From NCBI GenBank assembly GCA_013399115.1, contig VXAA01001883.1:62001-126000 (forward strand): a stretch of DNA of 64,000 bases. The letters are read 5' to 3'. This document shows positions 1 through 13,400 of this stretch, piece by piece (positions within the stretch are counted from its first letter, which is position 1; every line of letters begins with the position of its first letter). The translations under genes were made by a program, and so were the position numbers. This DNA is from Anseranas semipalmata (lineage: Eukaryota; Chordata; Aves; Anseriformes; Anseranatidae). The notes beneath the pieces were generated by a model. It worked only from the letters and a program-made list of their open reading frames with translations, was not told the origin of the DNA and ran no database searches.

Positions 1-2025
1 TTCACATCGCCCCTTGCTGCTCCCCATTGTGACAGTTACAGACTCCCCCAGGAGTGATCCTGGTGCTTTAGTCAATGAGCTAACAAATTAGGTTTGTTCA
101 GCTAGACTAAGGAAGCTGCAGCCTCTCCCACAGAAACTGCTTTCCATGTACAGCAGTAACAACACATCCAGTTTGCGTATACCCCTTCATAGGGCTCTGG
201 GCTTTCTCAACAGCCCAAGCAGTATGTGACACTATGAAAGTCATTTCAGATATTGTAAATACTTTCCTGCTAACTACCCATTTTAAATGTCTTATATCAT
301 TTTCAGTAGTAAAGAGTCTTGGGTCTTTAGTGTGTTTCTGAGAGCTTATAGGAGGAAACTAGAAAAAAAGCCTTTTTTTTTCTCATGATTGGACAGAAGG
401 GTTAAAGCTTGCAAAAAGAACACATGTACAAGCCATATGAACTTAAAAAGCGGGCCTTTCCAGAGGGTGAATATTTTTACACACTGCAGGACTACTCAGA
501 ACTGTAATTCAACACAATACAAAAGGGCCAGGTTGCATTTCACTACACAGGGGTACCAAATGAACCAAACCAATGAACCAGTCCACAGAACTTGCATTTA
601 ACCTGCTTTCTGTGGCCAGAAAATTCATGATTACTAGCCTCATAAGCAGGATAAATGCATTTGCACCATTCTTCAAACAGGCAAGAAAACTAAAGCACAG
701 TGAGAGAACAGAAAATGCAGTCCCATCTTCTCCCCAACATTAAGAATTATTTCTCTTGAAAACTCTACAAATCTCCAACTCCCAAGGCTAGTAAAGGATC
801 CTTGCAACCAATTGGCAGAATTATTAAACTTAGTATGTCTTTATTTTCTGATACTGTAAATGAACTGATACATTAACTGAGGAATTCTCCACATCATTCT
901 GAGTACAGAATCATATTAGCTCTTAAGTTCTGAAGATAGCCCACAACTTATTAATGTGAAATACTGCCAAAATACTGCATGAAAGGTGGCACTGAAATGT
1001 AAAGCAAAATATGAAGATCAATGGGAACAGGATTCTTCAGGGGAGAAACAGCAGATGATGGAATATGCACATTGCTATTAAAATGGCAAAATATCTGGTC
1101 TCCACTTGCAGATAAGCTTCAAGTGTTATTGCTCCATTCCAAGCTGCTCAAATGAACAGTGCTGCTGCCAGCTTGTAAAACAGGAAAATTACGTATGCTC
1201 TGACTGGCAATCCAGAAAGCTCATGCACTCAGGGTCTGATGACTGAAAGCTAATGTGGTAAATTTAAAGGACAAGTGCGCTTTGTGCATTAAGTACATCT
1301 TTCTCAAAGCTGTTCTATTAGTAATACTGAGAAATGCTCAAGTACCTTCACCAGTGAAATACTCAAGATCACAGCAGCAGCTTTTAGCTCTAAAAGCATT
1401 TATTTGCTGCCCTGAAAGCAGAATTGTAGAAAAGTAAGATTCTCATGAAGCCAGGCAATTGTTTCAACTATGGAAACGTATGAACTAGCTTGCCTGCAAT
1501 TTAAAGGCATTAGTGAAGTAGCCAATAGCCAGTGCTTTCTAAAGCTTTTTAAGGCTAATTGAGTATCCTTCCCAAAGATATACACTCTAGCCTCTTCTTC
1601 GTCAGAAGTTTTTTGTTGTGTTTACCTGTAAAATACAGAAAATGCTTGAAACGAACTGAAGCATGATACATGTTCGCTCAAACTCTGACTTCATTCTTTG
1701 GCATAAGCTTCCTGGAAAGATATCTGCCAGTGTAAACACCAGAGTAACAACTGTCACCACTGTATTTAAGGAATTAAAAAAAAAAAAAGTGGGAGATTAA
1801 AATACTTTTTAAACACTATTAATAGTTGCTTATGTGTTATTTCTTTAAGCATTATATGGAAAATGTTGTGTACCCTTCGCCTATTAAGAGCTGTTTAAAT
1901 ATGAAAATGAGTTTTGTCATCTTGTTCCTTTCCAGCACCCTCTAAAATCCAAACATAATTGTCTTGACAGCCTGAATGCTGCCATCAACCTTGTCAATTC
2001 CTGCTGACATGTACTGATCTTTTAC
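1..2025 (-). other. PEPD: PEPD intron, 5' part (partial)
   Basis: Intron that follows the Asp276/Asp287 exon and runs off the window. It interrupts a Gly codon after its first base. I looked for the next prolidase exon, expected to begin with a Trp-Trp-Pro-Asp-like stretch, and did not find it. A 13-14-base A run lies near 1776-1789. No mobile element is recognisable, and the open frames on both strands are short and look like chance. Confidence 0.85.
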
Positions 2026-2174
2026 CTGGCTTGACTGCTTTCATTACAGCACGCGACGACTTCAGCACTGCTTCGTAGATAGCCCTCTGGTCAGGAGTGA
2101 ACTTTCCATTTGCAGGGAAGGTGCAGGTGATGTCAGAACCATAGCAGTAATACTCTCCTCCCATATCAAACAGG
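2026..2174 (-). CDS. PEPD: PEPD internal exon with metal ligands Asp276 and Asp287
   Basis: Fourth and longest prolidase exon in the window, 149 nt. The first base completes the Cys codon; 49 codons follow, beginning [17 protein letters not shown], and the last base starts a Gly codon. The Asp of F-D-M-G-G (codon 2165-2167) and the Asp of S-D-I-T-C (2132-2134) are spaced 11 residues apart and correspond to human Asp276 and Asp287, two of the five dinuclear Mn ligands of this M24 metallopeptidase. Gly278, mutated in human prolidase deficiency, is conserved. The acceptor follows a long pyrimidine tract (CTCCTCTGTTTCCTTTTTAG). The donor GTAAAAG is weaker than those of the other exons. The later ligands (His370, Glu412, Glu452) must lie below position 1, outside the window. 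Confidence 0.97.
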
Positions 2175-5100
2175 CTAAAAAGGAAACAGAGGAGAAATAA
2201 ATTAAAATTTTATTTTCAAAGAAATTGTAGAATAGAAGATATTTCTCTTGATCTGTACTTAAAAATCACCTGTATTTTGACAGTTGGCCACATAATCACC
2301 ACTTGAATGCTGTTCTTAAGTAAAATGAGATGACAGTCTCTTGCAATCTCCTAGAAGAAGGGTATTTGCTATATTAAATACAGCTTAAATGGACACCTTC
2401 ACCAGCTGTGCTGGTCCTGGATGAAAACACCGCAAGAATACATGAAGAAAGATAAAAAGCACATGAGGAATCTACTAACAGGTCTTCAGTTCTAGTTCCT
2501 AGGACCTTTTCTCAGAAGAAGAAATAACTTTTTTTTTCTTTCCTGAGAAATGCCAGCACCACATAAAGGATCTAACCTCAAAACTTAACAGAGAAATGTT
2601 AATTAAATTATGGCCTTTTGTATCTAATTGTCAAAACGCATCTGATGATTTAAATAAAATGTCCCCAGTAAAGGTTGACTGCCACTGCTCACAATATAAA
2701 CTTTCCTTTAAGACAAACTTGCCTAACAGAGCTTAATGAAACAAGCATTATGGGAAGATACAACCAGAAAAAAAAACAACATTTAGTAAACTTTTTTTTT
2801 GCATCACAGGTAGAAAAAAATTATAAAGTTTTCTTTTATGGGGAAAAAACATTTTACCCTTTGAGAATCATATTCATTCTATCCATGAATCAATAACTCA
2901 CCACTGATTGCTCAGCTGCCAGAAATCAATCTACAAGACCAGCAAGCGTGTCTCTACGCCCTTGTGACAACCTGGTTAGACATTTGCAATACTATGCTTC
3001 TTGAGCCTACCTGATAAGGCACTGCACTGGTTTCAGCAGGCTCAAAAATTAGCAAATAACCAAATAACCATTTGGACCAAAAAATACTTAAGCAAATAAC
3101 CCCCTAGTTCATCATATATTGATTACAAGAAAGCACATTTTACATATAAGACTTTGGTCTTGACACATAGTATTTGTGTGACCTCCTGATTTCTTAGGTA
3201 ATGAATCACAGTTGGAATCTGCTAATTTAAGTCTTCTTACAACCACCTCAATCACCTGTATGTAACTCTCATCATATGAAGAAATACAATTTTCCTTCGC
3301 TGTGTGTGAAAACCTTGGAGTTTTCTTCCTCGTGCTTCTGCTTCACAGCAGGGTCACTCGGGCAACGCAAGCAGAAGGAAGGGCACTGTACTGCGGCACC
3401 CTCTGTTACTGAGTCCTAATCACAGCAGTAATTAGCAGAACTGTGCTGCATAGCTCTGACCCCAGCCAGCACACACCATGAGGTAAAGATAAGTATAAGC
3501 TACCACAAAAAGTACTACAGCACTTAGCTGTAAATATACACCATTTCCAACATAACTGCCATTGAAAGCAACAGACAATAAGTAAACAAAGGCAATCATG
3601 GTAAAACTAAACAGTATTGCAGCAGCATTAAGACTCTTCTTGCTCCACTGCATACACAAGACACACACGTACTCGTGAATATTTACTCAAATTTTAAAAT
3701 CCACCCTGCAATTTCCTCTGTGAATGAATCTTTGCACTTAGTGCAAGCCCTGCTGAAGTCATCACCAACCTCCCCAAACCGGGCAAGGTTCACCTACAAA
3801 GAGACTTGCAGGACTGGAACTTCAAGAATAAAACCTATGTTTTACAGATGCAGATCTGTTCAAGGTTTAAAGCTACAGGAACAAACTCTCTAGGAGAATG
3901 TTACAGGGACAATTGCAAAGTTATGCATGTACACAGAGCTAATGCAAATGCTATATACATTCGCTTAAATATGAAATACGGTATTTTGAAACAGAAAGTT
4001 GCTAATTGAAAAAAGATACACAGCAGACAGCAAATGTCAGACCCACAGGGCGAAAAAGCAGGATTTGACACCAACATAGCAACTGTAAACAAGCCTGGCC
4101 AAACCTCAAAATCAGAAACCCCATCAACACTGTCTAAGTTTTGATTTTATGGTTAGACTTGCTTCTAAAAATAACTAATGATACATACAGAAAATCTAAG
4201 GATACAGAAAACTAGTTGCAGCAACTAAGAATTATGTAAGAAGCTGCTAGGTTCTCTAACAGACCAACCATACACATTTTTTAGAATAGCTATGAATCTT
4301 TCAGCCTATCCCAAACTGAACCCTTTCAAAATCACAAATGAAGTTTCATGGTGCTTGATGGGATTTACAGTAGTTTTATGGCCTAACTCTGTCCCATGTA
4401 CAAATAGGAGTGTCAATTCAGCATGGTCACAGTGAAGCTGTGACCAGCAACTTTTAAAATCCCTGTACAGGTCTACTGGAAGTTTCTGTGCCTTCTATAT
4501 TTTACCTGGAGAACAGTTAATCTGAACTTACCATAGGCAACACTCTAGCTATTTCTTTAACTTTACAATTATCAGTATTTTCTCAAACCCATTCATCATT
4601 TGGTGGTTGTTAAATCGTTGTTAGAGTTACTGGAGCACTAAGTAATGGAAAAAAGCTATTACAAAGCTGATGGTACACCAAAATAAGGCTTGCAAGCCAG
4701 GAAGCACCATTTGTTCAGGTTTCTTGGCTTCCAGACAAGAATAGAGATGAGGGAAGATGATCTTTCAAATTCCACCACAGAGCAATAACACACCATCTAG
4801 TCTGTACGCTTCAGTGAAAAAGCATCCAAAACAAACTGTACATTTGGGAGATGTTTTGGCTCTTACTGGGAATTCTCTTCCATTTAACTTCAGTTGGGAA
4901 CATATCCATTAGTTAAAATGTTTCCCAAGACATGGAAATAGCCCAAATATTGTAGCTATCCTGAGGAAATAATGGGAGCCTGAGAAGATCCCAGTTTCAT
5001 ATCTTTCCTTGCCAGGCAAAATAAGTGGTGAAGCACATTTAAGTCTAATAAAATGCATGTGAGCTACTATCTTCTCCTGTTGACTAACTGAAAAATGTTT

Positions 5101-5484
5101 CTAAAAGCATGTTACTTAAATCCTGGTTCCTTAGATAAAATACACTATTTTACCCTGAAATTAGATGGTAATTGTTACATAGTAAAAGAGATATTATTAA
5201 TGTATTTTAGCATGTTCAGAATTAACTATCTGATGATGCAGTCTTACAAGGGTCATGTAGAGAAACAACTACTGCATGTTATTTGGACTACTATCAAATA
5301 TAGCAGCAATATAAACAAATTAAGTGCACAAATGAAAATAGGCCTTATAGGCATCTTGATCTGTCTTACCTTTTAAGGACTGTTTAATGTCAAGTAACGT
5401 GCAATAATATAACAAATCTCCAAACCCTACTAATTTATCTAAAAGGGAAATATAAATGTAAGATGTCTAACAAACTACATATGT

Positions 5485-5558
5485 TGTCTATTATAAAATA
5501 TGTGAATATATGTCTAATATAAAATACATGAATATGTCTAATATAAAATATGTGAATA
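5485..5558. repeat. AT-rich minisatellite, three 24-26-bp units
   Basis: Three tandem units start with TGTCTA at 5485 (allowing one base), 5511 and 5535, each reading approximately TGTCTAATATAAAATATGTG followed by AATA. The units differ by a few substitutions. Such an array is likely to vary in copy number. Confidence 0.85.
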
Positions 5559-5620
5559 CCGTTTTCTGTAGAATAAAGTCAAATTTCAGCCCAGAACAAC
5601 CCTTCTCCCTTTTTCAGGAA

Positions 5621-5655
5621 GGGTGCAATTGTTAACCGCGGGTTCAAATGCACCC
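5621..5655. repeat. Imperfect inverted repeat centred on CCGCGG
   Basis: GGGTGCA (5621-5627) and TGCACCC (5649-5655) are perfect inverted copies. An inner TTG/CAA pair and a CCGCGG core (5636-5641) continue the dyad after one mismatch. A second possible hairpin, CCCTTC (5600-5605) with GAAGGG (5618-5623), overlaps its left edge. The stretch is GC-rich in an AT-rich setting. No tRNA box A accompanies the box-B-like GGTTCAAATGC. Confidence 0.5.
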
Positions 5656-6414
5656 AGAGAGGAGGAGTCTGAGGCTGTCAGGTTTCTGAGGAACCTCAGA
5701 TGGGAAGGCAGCCACAGAAGGAGTACCACTGATCAGAGAGAGGCGCGCAGTGATATGTCAAAGTGCTTGCTGATGTAGGCCCAACCTGATGAAGTCCTTT
5801 ATTGCACAGCTGAGTTTCTTTCAAAACCTTTACAAAGAAAAGCTAATCTTGCTTTGCATCACTTTGTTGGGAGCTAAAGCAATGAAAACCTACCTGGCTT
5901 CATTTCAGGGTGAAAAGTGCATGGTATATAGGAATATTTATCAGTCAGAAGACCTAAGCACACACTAAAAATTCCCTGTTACTGTTTCGATTTGTTGAAA
6001 AGAATTAGTAAGAATTAGAATTAATAAGAAGCTATAACCGTATGTAAGAGACACACAGCAAAAATATTCTAAACTCCTTGGAAGCATAGGCATAGATCTC
6101 CTAAGGGAGACTTCAGTTCTCTATTTTTTTTTTATAATACTTCCTCCAAAACATATTGCAAAATACTTTAAACACTTAACTAAAACTAAACAATGCAAAG
6201 CATTACAAAAATCAGATAACCTGTCAGTTACTCTACTGACAGAATTACTTGCTTATGTATCATTAATACAATGTTAGCCAACAGGGTCAATAAAAAAGTT
6301 GTCTTGTGTGTCTGTTTTAGAATTAACTTTCAAAAATGACTAATTGCATTTCATTCCTCTCACAGGCAAAAAGCCTGACACCACAACTTAAAATCATTTT
6401 GTACATAAAACAGT

Positions 6415-6650
6415 ACGCGGTCGAGAAGAAGCAGGAACGCGCATCTCATGCCACAGCCCCGCAACCTCACAGGCACTGAGGAGAGAAGGGAGCGGCTGCT
6501 CCCGCCGCCTCCGGCAGGCAGCTTTCAGTCAGTACCAGGGGGGCCTGGGGGCCACCAGCAGCGGCTCCTCCTCACCCCAGGGACCCGGGTTCTGCTCCCC
6601 GCTGCAGCAACCCAGGTCCGCAGTCTGGAGAAAATACTTCAAGGCGGCTT
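6415..6650. other. CpG-rich patch
   Basis: About 235 bp with roughly 15 CpG by eye and high GC, sharply bounded by AT-rich intron on both sides. It contains clusters such as CCCGCCGCCTCCGG and a 74-codon plus-strand open frame rich in Pro, Arg and Gly, likely a by-product of composition. No promoter or splice signal stands out. Confidence 0.4.
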
Positions 6651-7326
6651 AAGTCCTGTTGATTTTTAAGGAGAATACGGGCTTCTAAGTCACTGCTGTG
6701 TAAATGCCACATGACATTATGCACAAAAGCTCTCTGCACCTTCCCCTTGCAGTCACTCTGAAATGACACAGATGAGCTAGAAGGTGGCTCTGCCACCTTC
6801 ACAGAACATTGGCACCACAAAATGCAAATTTATAGTTACATTTTTGACTTTAAAGCCCCCCAGAATAATAGGTGTTTTGATACTGCTTTTAGTTTTCTTA
6901 ACCTCTGATTGTGAAGCATCACAAAACACTCTGAAACACCTCAGACTGGAAAATCGGTTCTTTTCTGTATGAAGTCACTCTATACATTTTTTTTTTTTCA
7001 AAGTAAAGCATCGTCTTCCTCTAAGCATGTTTTTAACTTCTATAGGCTTGCTGACATATTTATTGTCAAATTATTTGAAACTGCCAGGCAATGAAGCAAA
7101 TTATGGCCAATATCACAATGGGAAGGAATACTTTATTTGGGATATCTGAGCCATGTGTATGAATCGTTAGTGATCCAACCACCAATCCAACCCAAAGACA
7201 AGCTCTCACAGGCATTTCTTGGGAAGCCTACAGCTACTCCCACAGCCTAACACATAAAACTGTCACCTTACCGTTCTACAGAGATGCTCTGCGCGCACAA
7301 TCAGAATTGGGTCTCCTCAGGATAGT

Positions 7327-7500
7327 TATAAAAGCAAATTTGCCTTCCTCAGTTAATGCCGCAGAGCTACCAGTGCCATGAGACCCCCGGGGATTCCCCC
7401 CGGCGCACGGGGCCATGCTGAACCCCAGCCGCCTGCAGTCCCTGCTCTGCCCCCTGCCCGCTCGCAGAACAAAACCCTCCCTTCCCCCAGGTGGGTTGGC
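7327..7500 (+). promoter_or_regulatory. TATA motif upstream of a GC-rich patch with a donor-like site (candidate antisense promoter)
   Basis: TATAAAAG at 7327-7334 on the plus strand is a full TATA-box match. About 45 bases on begins a GC-rich stretch (about 7370-7500) that ends at CCCCCAG|GTGGGT, a good 5' splice-site match with GT at 7491. The spacing could suit a short first exon of a transcript antisense to PEPD. Each motif alone is common by chance in 64 kb, so this is a weak inference. Confidence 0.2.
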
Positions 7501-8716
7501 AGGACTGGCAGTTAAAGCCAATACCACCGTATCTCAGGTTAAAGGTGCACGGATATGAATGGTGATGCACTTTATGTTTACTGAGGTTTTAGGGTTCTGA
7601 GCCATTATCAACCAAGATGCTTATGAGCAGCCACACAGCTGAACCAGTGCCAGCCCTGTCCCAGGACAACAGGAATAAACATACATACACACAAGCTTTC
7701 CCTCCCCTTATCACAGTAAGAGCAAGTCATTCCCAGCTGGAGATTTTATTCTGTGTGAACTCATCATATTCTGCTCCGAGTTCGCAGAGAGCACGCTTTG
7801 TGCTTTAGACTTCATGCAGCAATTAAGTCTTGAAGTAGTCACACACTAACAAAATCTGACTGTTTGGTTAAACACTTCAAGGCAATTTCAAGCTTGAGGG
7901 AAATAGGTATCAGTATTTCTATGAGATACATCTTTGGAAATGTGCCAGGTGATTTGGAAACAGGGTGGCTTAATAGCTGACCACAAGAATAAATTATAGT
8001 AAATGATATCAGAAGAAAGAAAGCAGAGTTTAAGTGACACACACTTTTTCATCCACTCATATCCTGACTAGCCAAGTGTTACCAATTAAAAAAGCAACCC
8101 TGAGTAAGTTAACATCACAAACCCCAGTAGAGAGCTGGAACAGACTAGGTAGGGTAAAGTCCTACCATGCTCAGGAAGCTTTTTTGGAAGAGGTGCTCTG
8201 CTCTGACCAGGTTCCAGCTGACATGGTACAGAGAGAGCCTGTACTGGCTCTGGCCCGAAGCTTGGCTCGCTGACTGTAAGGCCAGCTTTTTGTTGTCAAC
8301 ACCCTCGCAGTTTAGAGCAACCTTGGAAAAATGTTAGAGAATATTTTATGTGTAGGAAACAGGGTTCTGGACAGTCAGAAGAAAACATCATGCTTTTTGT
8401 TTAAGTCTCGTGTTCAAAAGAAGATCCTGTAGCCTGCACTGGCAATGCAATTATAGAGACACAAAATGCCGATGCAGCTATTCTTTGTTACACACGTTTA
8501 GTTGTGATTTACTTGTGGTCCCATATCTTTTGTTAGTCCTCAACTGCGTCTCTTCATGTCCACCTTCTCCGTGGCTTTCCCATACTTGTTCCTTTTGTAG
8601 CACTGTCTCACTAAAGGCTTTCCCAGACTATTACAGCTAATGGGAGGCTTGTCTCAACCTTCTCTCACAGAGATGACAAGATATGCCATTAAGCTTTGCT
8701 CCAAAAAGGAGAGGCT

Positions 8717-8733
8717 AAAAAAAAAAAAAAAAA
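8717..8733 (+). repeat. A17 homopolymer run
   Basis: Seventeen consecutive A after GAGAGGCT. The upstream sequence shows no recognisable retroposed body or target-site duplication. Confidence 0.9.
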
Positions 8734-10376
8734 GATCTGTCTTCACTGAATTTTGAAGGAGAGGAGACTGCATGCCCATAACTTCTACAATGCCAACTTC
8801 AGGATCCTCAGTGGCCGTGGCAAGAATATACACAAGTTTGAGCTGACTGGGTTAGCAAAAAGAACAAGAAAAGAGCAATCAAACCAAAAGCCTTCTCCAG
8901 GTGCTCATACCCTGCACTGACTAGGGCTTCCTCTCACTACAACAGACACAGAGAAACTGCGGCTCGCAGAAGCAGTGCAGCAGCTTGATGCCGAGATGTG
9001 CAGCTGTACATGGGTGTGCCATGGTTATGCCCCAAGGTCACTGGGGAAGGTGTGCCCTTCTGCTCTGCTACTCCATCTGTTTTGCAGAGAAAAAATGGTT
9101 TCCTACACCACCAACAACATGTGGGAGTGTCATCTCTCCCAGTAATTTGAGCCAAGCAGAAGAACTTCAGATTCATCTATCTCAAAGGATATGAAATCTA
9201 AATGTCACTGAATTCACTGAATGAGCTGGATGTAGGAGTTGGCTCAGTAAATACCCACATTAGTAAGATTTTCTGCACTACTTCTAATTCTTTTCACAAA
9301 CAGGTTGAGAAGAAATCCCTTGCTTACTATATTTGCCTGTTGAAGAAACCGAAGACAACAGCCTTAAGCTTCTGCACTAAATGAACCAATTTCCATGATC
9401 AAGTATCATCTCTCCTTCACCCCCACGCAGTTTGCATCAATGTCATATTAAAAATGTTTGCCAGTGCAAAGCCAAAAAACCTTTTGATTAGCTTGTTCAC
9501 AGCTAAATTCACCTGAGAGCTGGCAACCAATGTTTCTGCTAAGTAGAGGGAAGTCCCCAGTATAGAAGTGCTGGATACAAATAAGGGATTAGGAACACTA
9601 TGCTAGTATTGCCAGGTTAGGAGAAGGATGAGGCAAAGTGTCAGTACTCCCTGGTCCACACCTCTGCTAGACCCATGCAGGCAGTATGCCAAAGATCAGG
9701 CAAACACTCAGGTAAAGTTCTGACAAATGGATTGCCTTTTTGCTGAATGGATTTTTTTTTTCTGGTTTTATTATCATAATTATTATCCATTTTTAATTGG
9801 CATACTTAATAAGCAATACTACTCTCTTTAGCAGAGAGGTTGACTTTTCAGCAAAGATTTAACAGAGATGGCTGCAAACGTGACGTTTTGGCCACCTGCC
9901 ATCTGCGATGAGCCTCCATGTTGGGAGCGCAGTATCTGCCTGACTTGCTCAAACAAGGAGCAAGGATGTCAGAGCTGCAGGGAAGAGAAGAAAACGTGCA
10001 AGGAGAAACCTGTATTGGCAGCTGCACACTTCCCAATCACACTGAGGAGAGCAAACCTCAACAGCTCCTCACCAGAGTATGAGATACCAGCATTGGGTAA
10101 GAACAATGCTACTTTTTCAAGTTACCAAAATTTTGCAATTAGCTCACACAGTCAATCTCTAGATGTCTACTGAGAAGGACTTAAGAGCCTTAGCTTTCAG
10201 CAGCCGTCAGAGCAGACACTCTGACCTGGACAAACAACCACTGGAGATTACAGGAGTAGGTGAAGTGTCAGACCTTTACTCATTGATTTTCACTGTAAAT
10301 ACTATCAATTCTCTTACGCTTCCAATTTTTTTCCATGATAAAAACTGAGACAGTGACCAATGGTACAGGTTCATGA

Positions 10377-10408
10377 GTTTTTGTTTGTTCGTTTGTTTTG
10401 TTTGTTTG
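10377..10408 (+). repeat. GTTT microsatellite
   Basis: About eight imperfect GTTT units (GTTTTTGTTTGTTCGTTTG and onward), interrupted by one GTTC and one extra T. Confidence 0.85.
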
Positions 10409-13400
10409 AGTTCCTGTAGCTACTTTGGGGATTGTTGAAGCAACCTCCAAATTACCAGTTTTCAAAAGGAATCCACCAGACGGGGTTTCAGAATACTGTA
10501 CAGAAGACAACTGAATGAAAAGAAAAAAGTTCCTAGCCTTTGCCTTTTCATGGAGAAAAGGTCCACATGTTCAAGGCAAGTGTGTAGCAATGAAGGCAGC
10601 AACTAGTTCTTCAGAAAAGGAGGCTGATGCTGCCGATCCCTAGTCAAGTCTGCTATTTTGCCAGTAAGAATATATATATTTTTCCCATTCAGAAAAAAAA
10701 AAAAACAAAAACTACTCTTCATAGCAGCACGTCAAGCTGAAAGTATAGTATGGCAATGTACAATTGAAATCAGAAATTTTCTTGCTTTAAAGACCTAAAT
10801 TGGCTCAGCCTAAAAGTGCAGCAGTAATACACCAGAAAGACTCCTCATGAGGCCCTGGCTCTGAGTCATGCCTCCACCACAGGAGTAACAAGGGGTTCCC
10901 TGAACAGACACAAGGGAAGACCCAACGCTGCCCAGAACACAGGGACTGGGAATTATACCTGGTTCCTGGGGGATACACAAAGGCTATGCTGGAGACTAAC
11001 AGCACCTTCACTTTGAGCCATACAGTAATTTAAGACACCCTCTAAAATTGTATTTTGACCTACATGATTGAGTTTTGCACACCAAGAGCAACAAGAAAGA
11101 CTTTGCTACTGAAATCTATCCAAGATAAGCAACATCTGTCAGAGTATTTTTAAAATACTTTGTGTGTATGTGTTAACAAAGACCACATAAAAGGTGGATT
11201 AAACTAAACGGCATTTGTGAATGATCAATATTAAATCAACAGCTATTAAAAAAATAGTAAGTTTTACCCTACTTGTTTTATTAAACAACCCTAGTCAAAT
11301 CAGTCCAACAGCAGCCAAAACAATTTCATGCTCTCAGGTTTCTTGAGACTATGCTGGGAATGTTAACCTAAAAATATGAAAAATAAATCTAATTTAAAGG
11401 TGATAATTAAAAAATTCATATACTCTACAATGTATGAAGACCATCAGATTAAGAAGCAGGCCATAATACAGTACTTAAAGGAAAGCTAAAATTTGTCAGA
11501 GCAAACGTGTTACTACTTAGTGATCTCTGCTTTGGCTAAAAGGCTTATACATTTCTAACAGTAGGCAACCTCACAGCCTGAACTATCCAGTGCTAACAGA
11601 ACACACAATCAATTAGAGGAAAACTACTGCCAATCTAGCAATTATACTTTTCTATTTTTAATCAAATCCACTTTTTGTAGATTAGCATAAAATTAATATA
11701 GTCTATAGGCACAAGAGTAAGAAAAATACCTACACTCGATGAAAACAGTAAATGCTACTCAAACCAGAGGAATCAAGCCAGAGGAATTATTTCAGAAATG
11801 GATAGCCAGTTGATTTTGCAATCAACCAGTAAGTAGTAGTAATGTACTTTGTATTATTATTAGAAACAAAACCATAACTAACAACAAGTTGTTTCAAAAC
11901 TGCAGACTGAAAGGTTAAAGCTAACCATAATTTTTGCATATTATTATAGCACCAAACTTCAAAATGCATAAAAAGTGCACAAGGCCAAATGAAAATACTA
12001 GTCTCACCCACATAAAATAGATGAGCATTTACATCTGACACATTAATATCCTGGGATCTTAAAAGCAGTGCTTTCAAGAAGTAATAAATATAATATTTTG
12101 TTCCGTAGGATAAATTGTTTTAATAGCAGACAATGAAGTACTTGGGGTGGAAAAGGGAGGACTTCTACTATCTGATGCAAAAAGATTGGTCAATTCCTGC
12201 TTTTTAATGCAACATTGCCCCCACCTGGACAAATGCAGTTTGGTTTATAGGCTGGCATTAATATCATAAAACTTTGTAAAACACAGTGTAAATTCCACTT
12301 GAAAAAGAGTCGCAACAAACTTCTGTTTTCCTTTGCAGTATACTTTTTTCAAGCTAACCTAAGTCTTTTAACTGAGTAGTTGAAAGTGTTCTCAGATTTT
12401 CCTGAAATAAATGATAGCTCTTTGGTACTCATGAAAAGTCCTTTTATATTATACACTTGCTCATTCCTGCAGAAAAAAGAATAATACATTTTTTCTACAA
12501 ATAACACTGTATAATATTAAGAGAAATATGCTGATAGCTTCAGTGCAATATGTACACTGCATATGTATATTCCATGTATATGTAAAAGATATACGCACAC
12601 AGCTTATATAGAAAATGACAATTCTTTTGATTCTAGAAAACCCTGCACTATGCTTTATGTACTATCAGATCAAAAAGAGGTAAAATTAGAAAAGTAACAT
12701 ATTTTATTGAATAGAAGGCCTAGCCTTTATGAGTAAATATGAACAACTGGATTTGACCAGTCCTTGTAACAAGCAACTTTCTTCTGCAACATTCTTTGTA
12801 CACCTTGGAATGTTCAACAACTCCAGAAAATCTAAAAATAGTCCTTCATCTCTTTAGAGTAATTAAACAATAAAGAGCCCTGAAAACTTAGTACCTTCCC
12901 TCTCTGTTTCACCCAGAACAACCTGTCTCAACTACTTATATACGCAGTCAAGAAAAATTCCCTATGATGAACAAAGCTTCTGAAATGACAAGAGGTGGAG
13001 CACTAGAAGTTAAAACAGGATCTTTTGAGAGCACCAGAAGTTATAATAATAAACTATTTATAAAAAGGCACATATAAGTGTCAAATAGAAAGAAGCAAAC
13101 TCAAGTTTAGCACAACATGAGTGGAATGCACATTACATGCAAAGGCTCCTGGATGGATGCTGAGCCTTTGCTCTGGTAAGCATCCAATATCGAAAATGTT
13201 GCCAATATCAAACCATGGGACAATATTTATCTCCTCCCAGAGAGCACTTATTTTAGTGCCCCCTGCTGTTAATATTATTCTGATTGATATTAAATTGGCA
13301 TCTTTATTAAGCACAGAAATAAAAGTATTCCTCAGAGATAAATTATTCCAATAAAATCTTTTTGCAATGCCAGATTGCTTTCCACATGCCCAACTTTACT

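Noticed and set aside
5640..5655. Box-B-like GGTTCAAATGC suggesting a tRNA
   Set aside because: No box A at the right distance and no cloverleaf. The sequence is better described as an imperfect inverted repeat.
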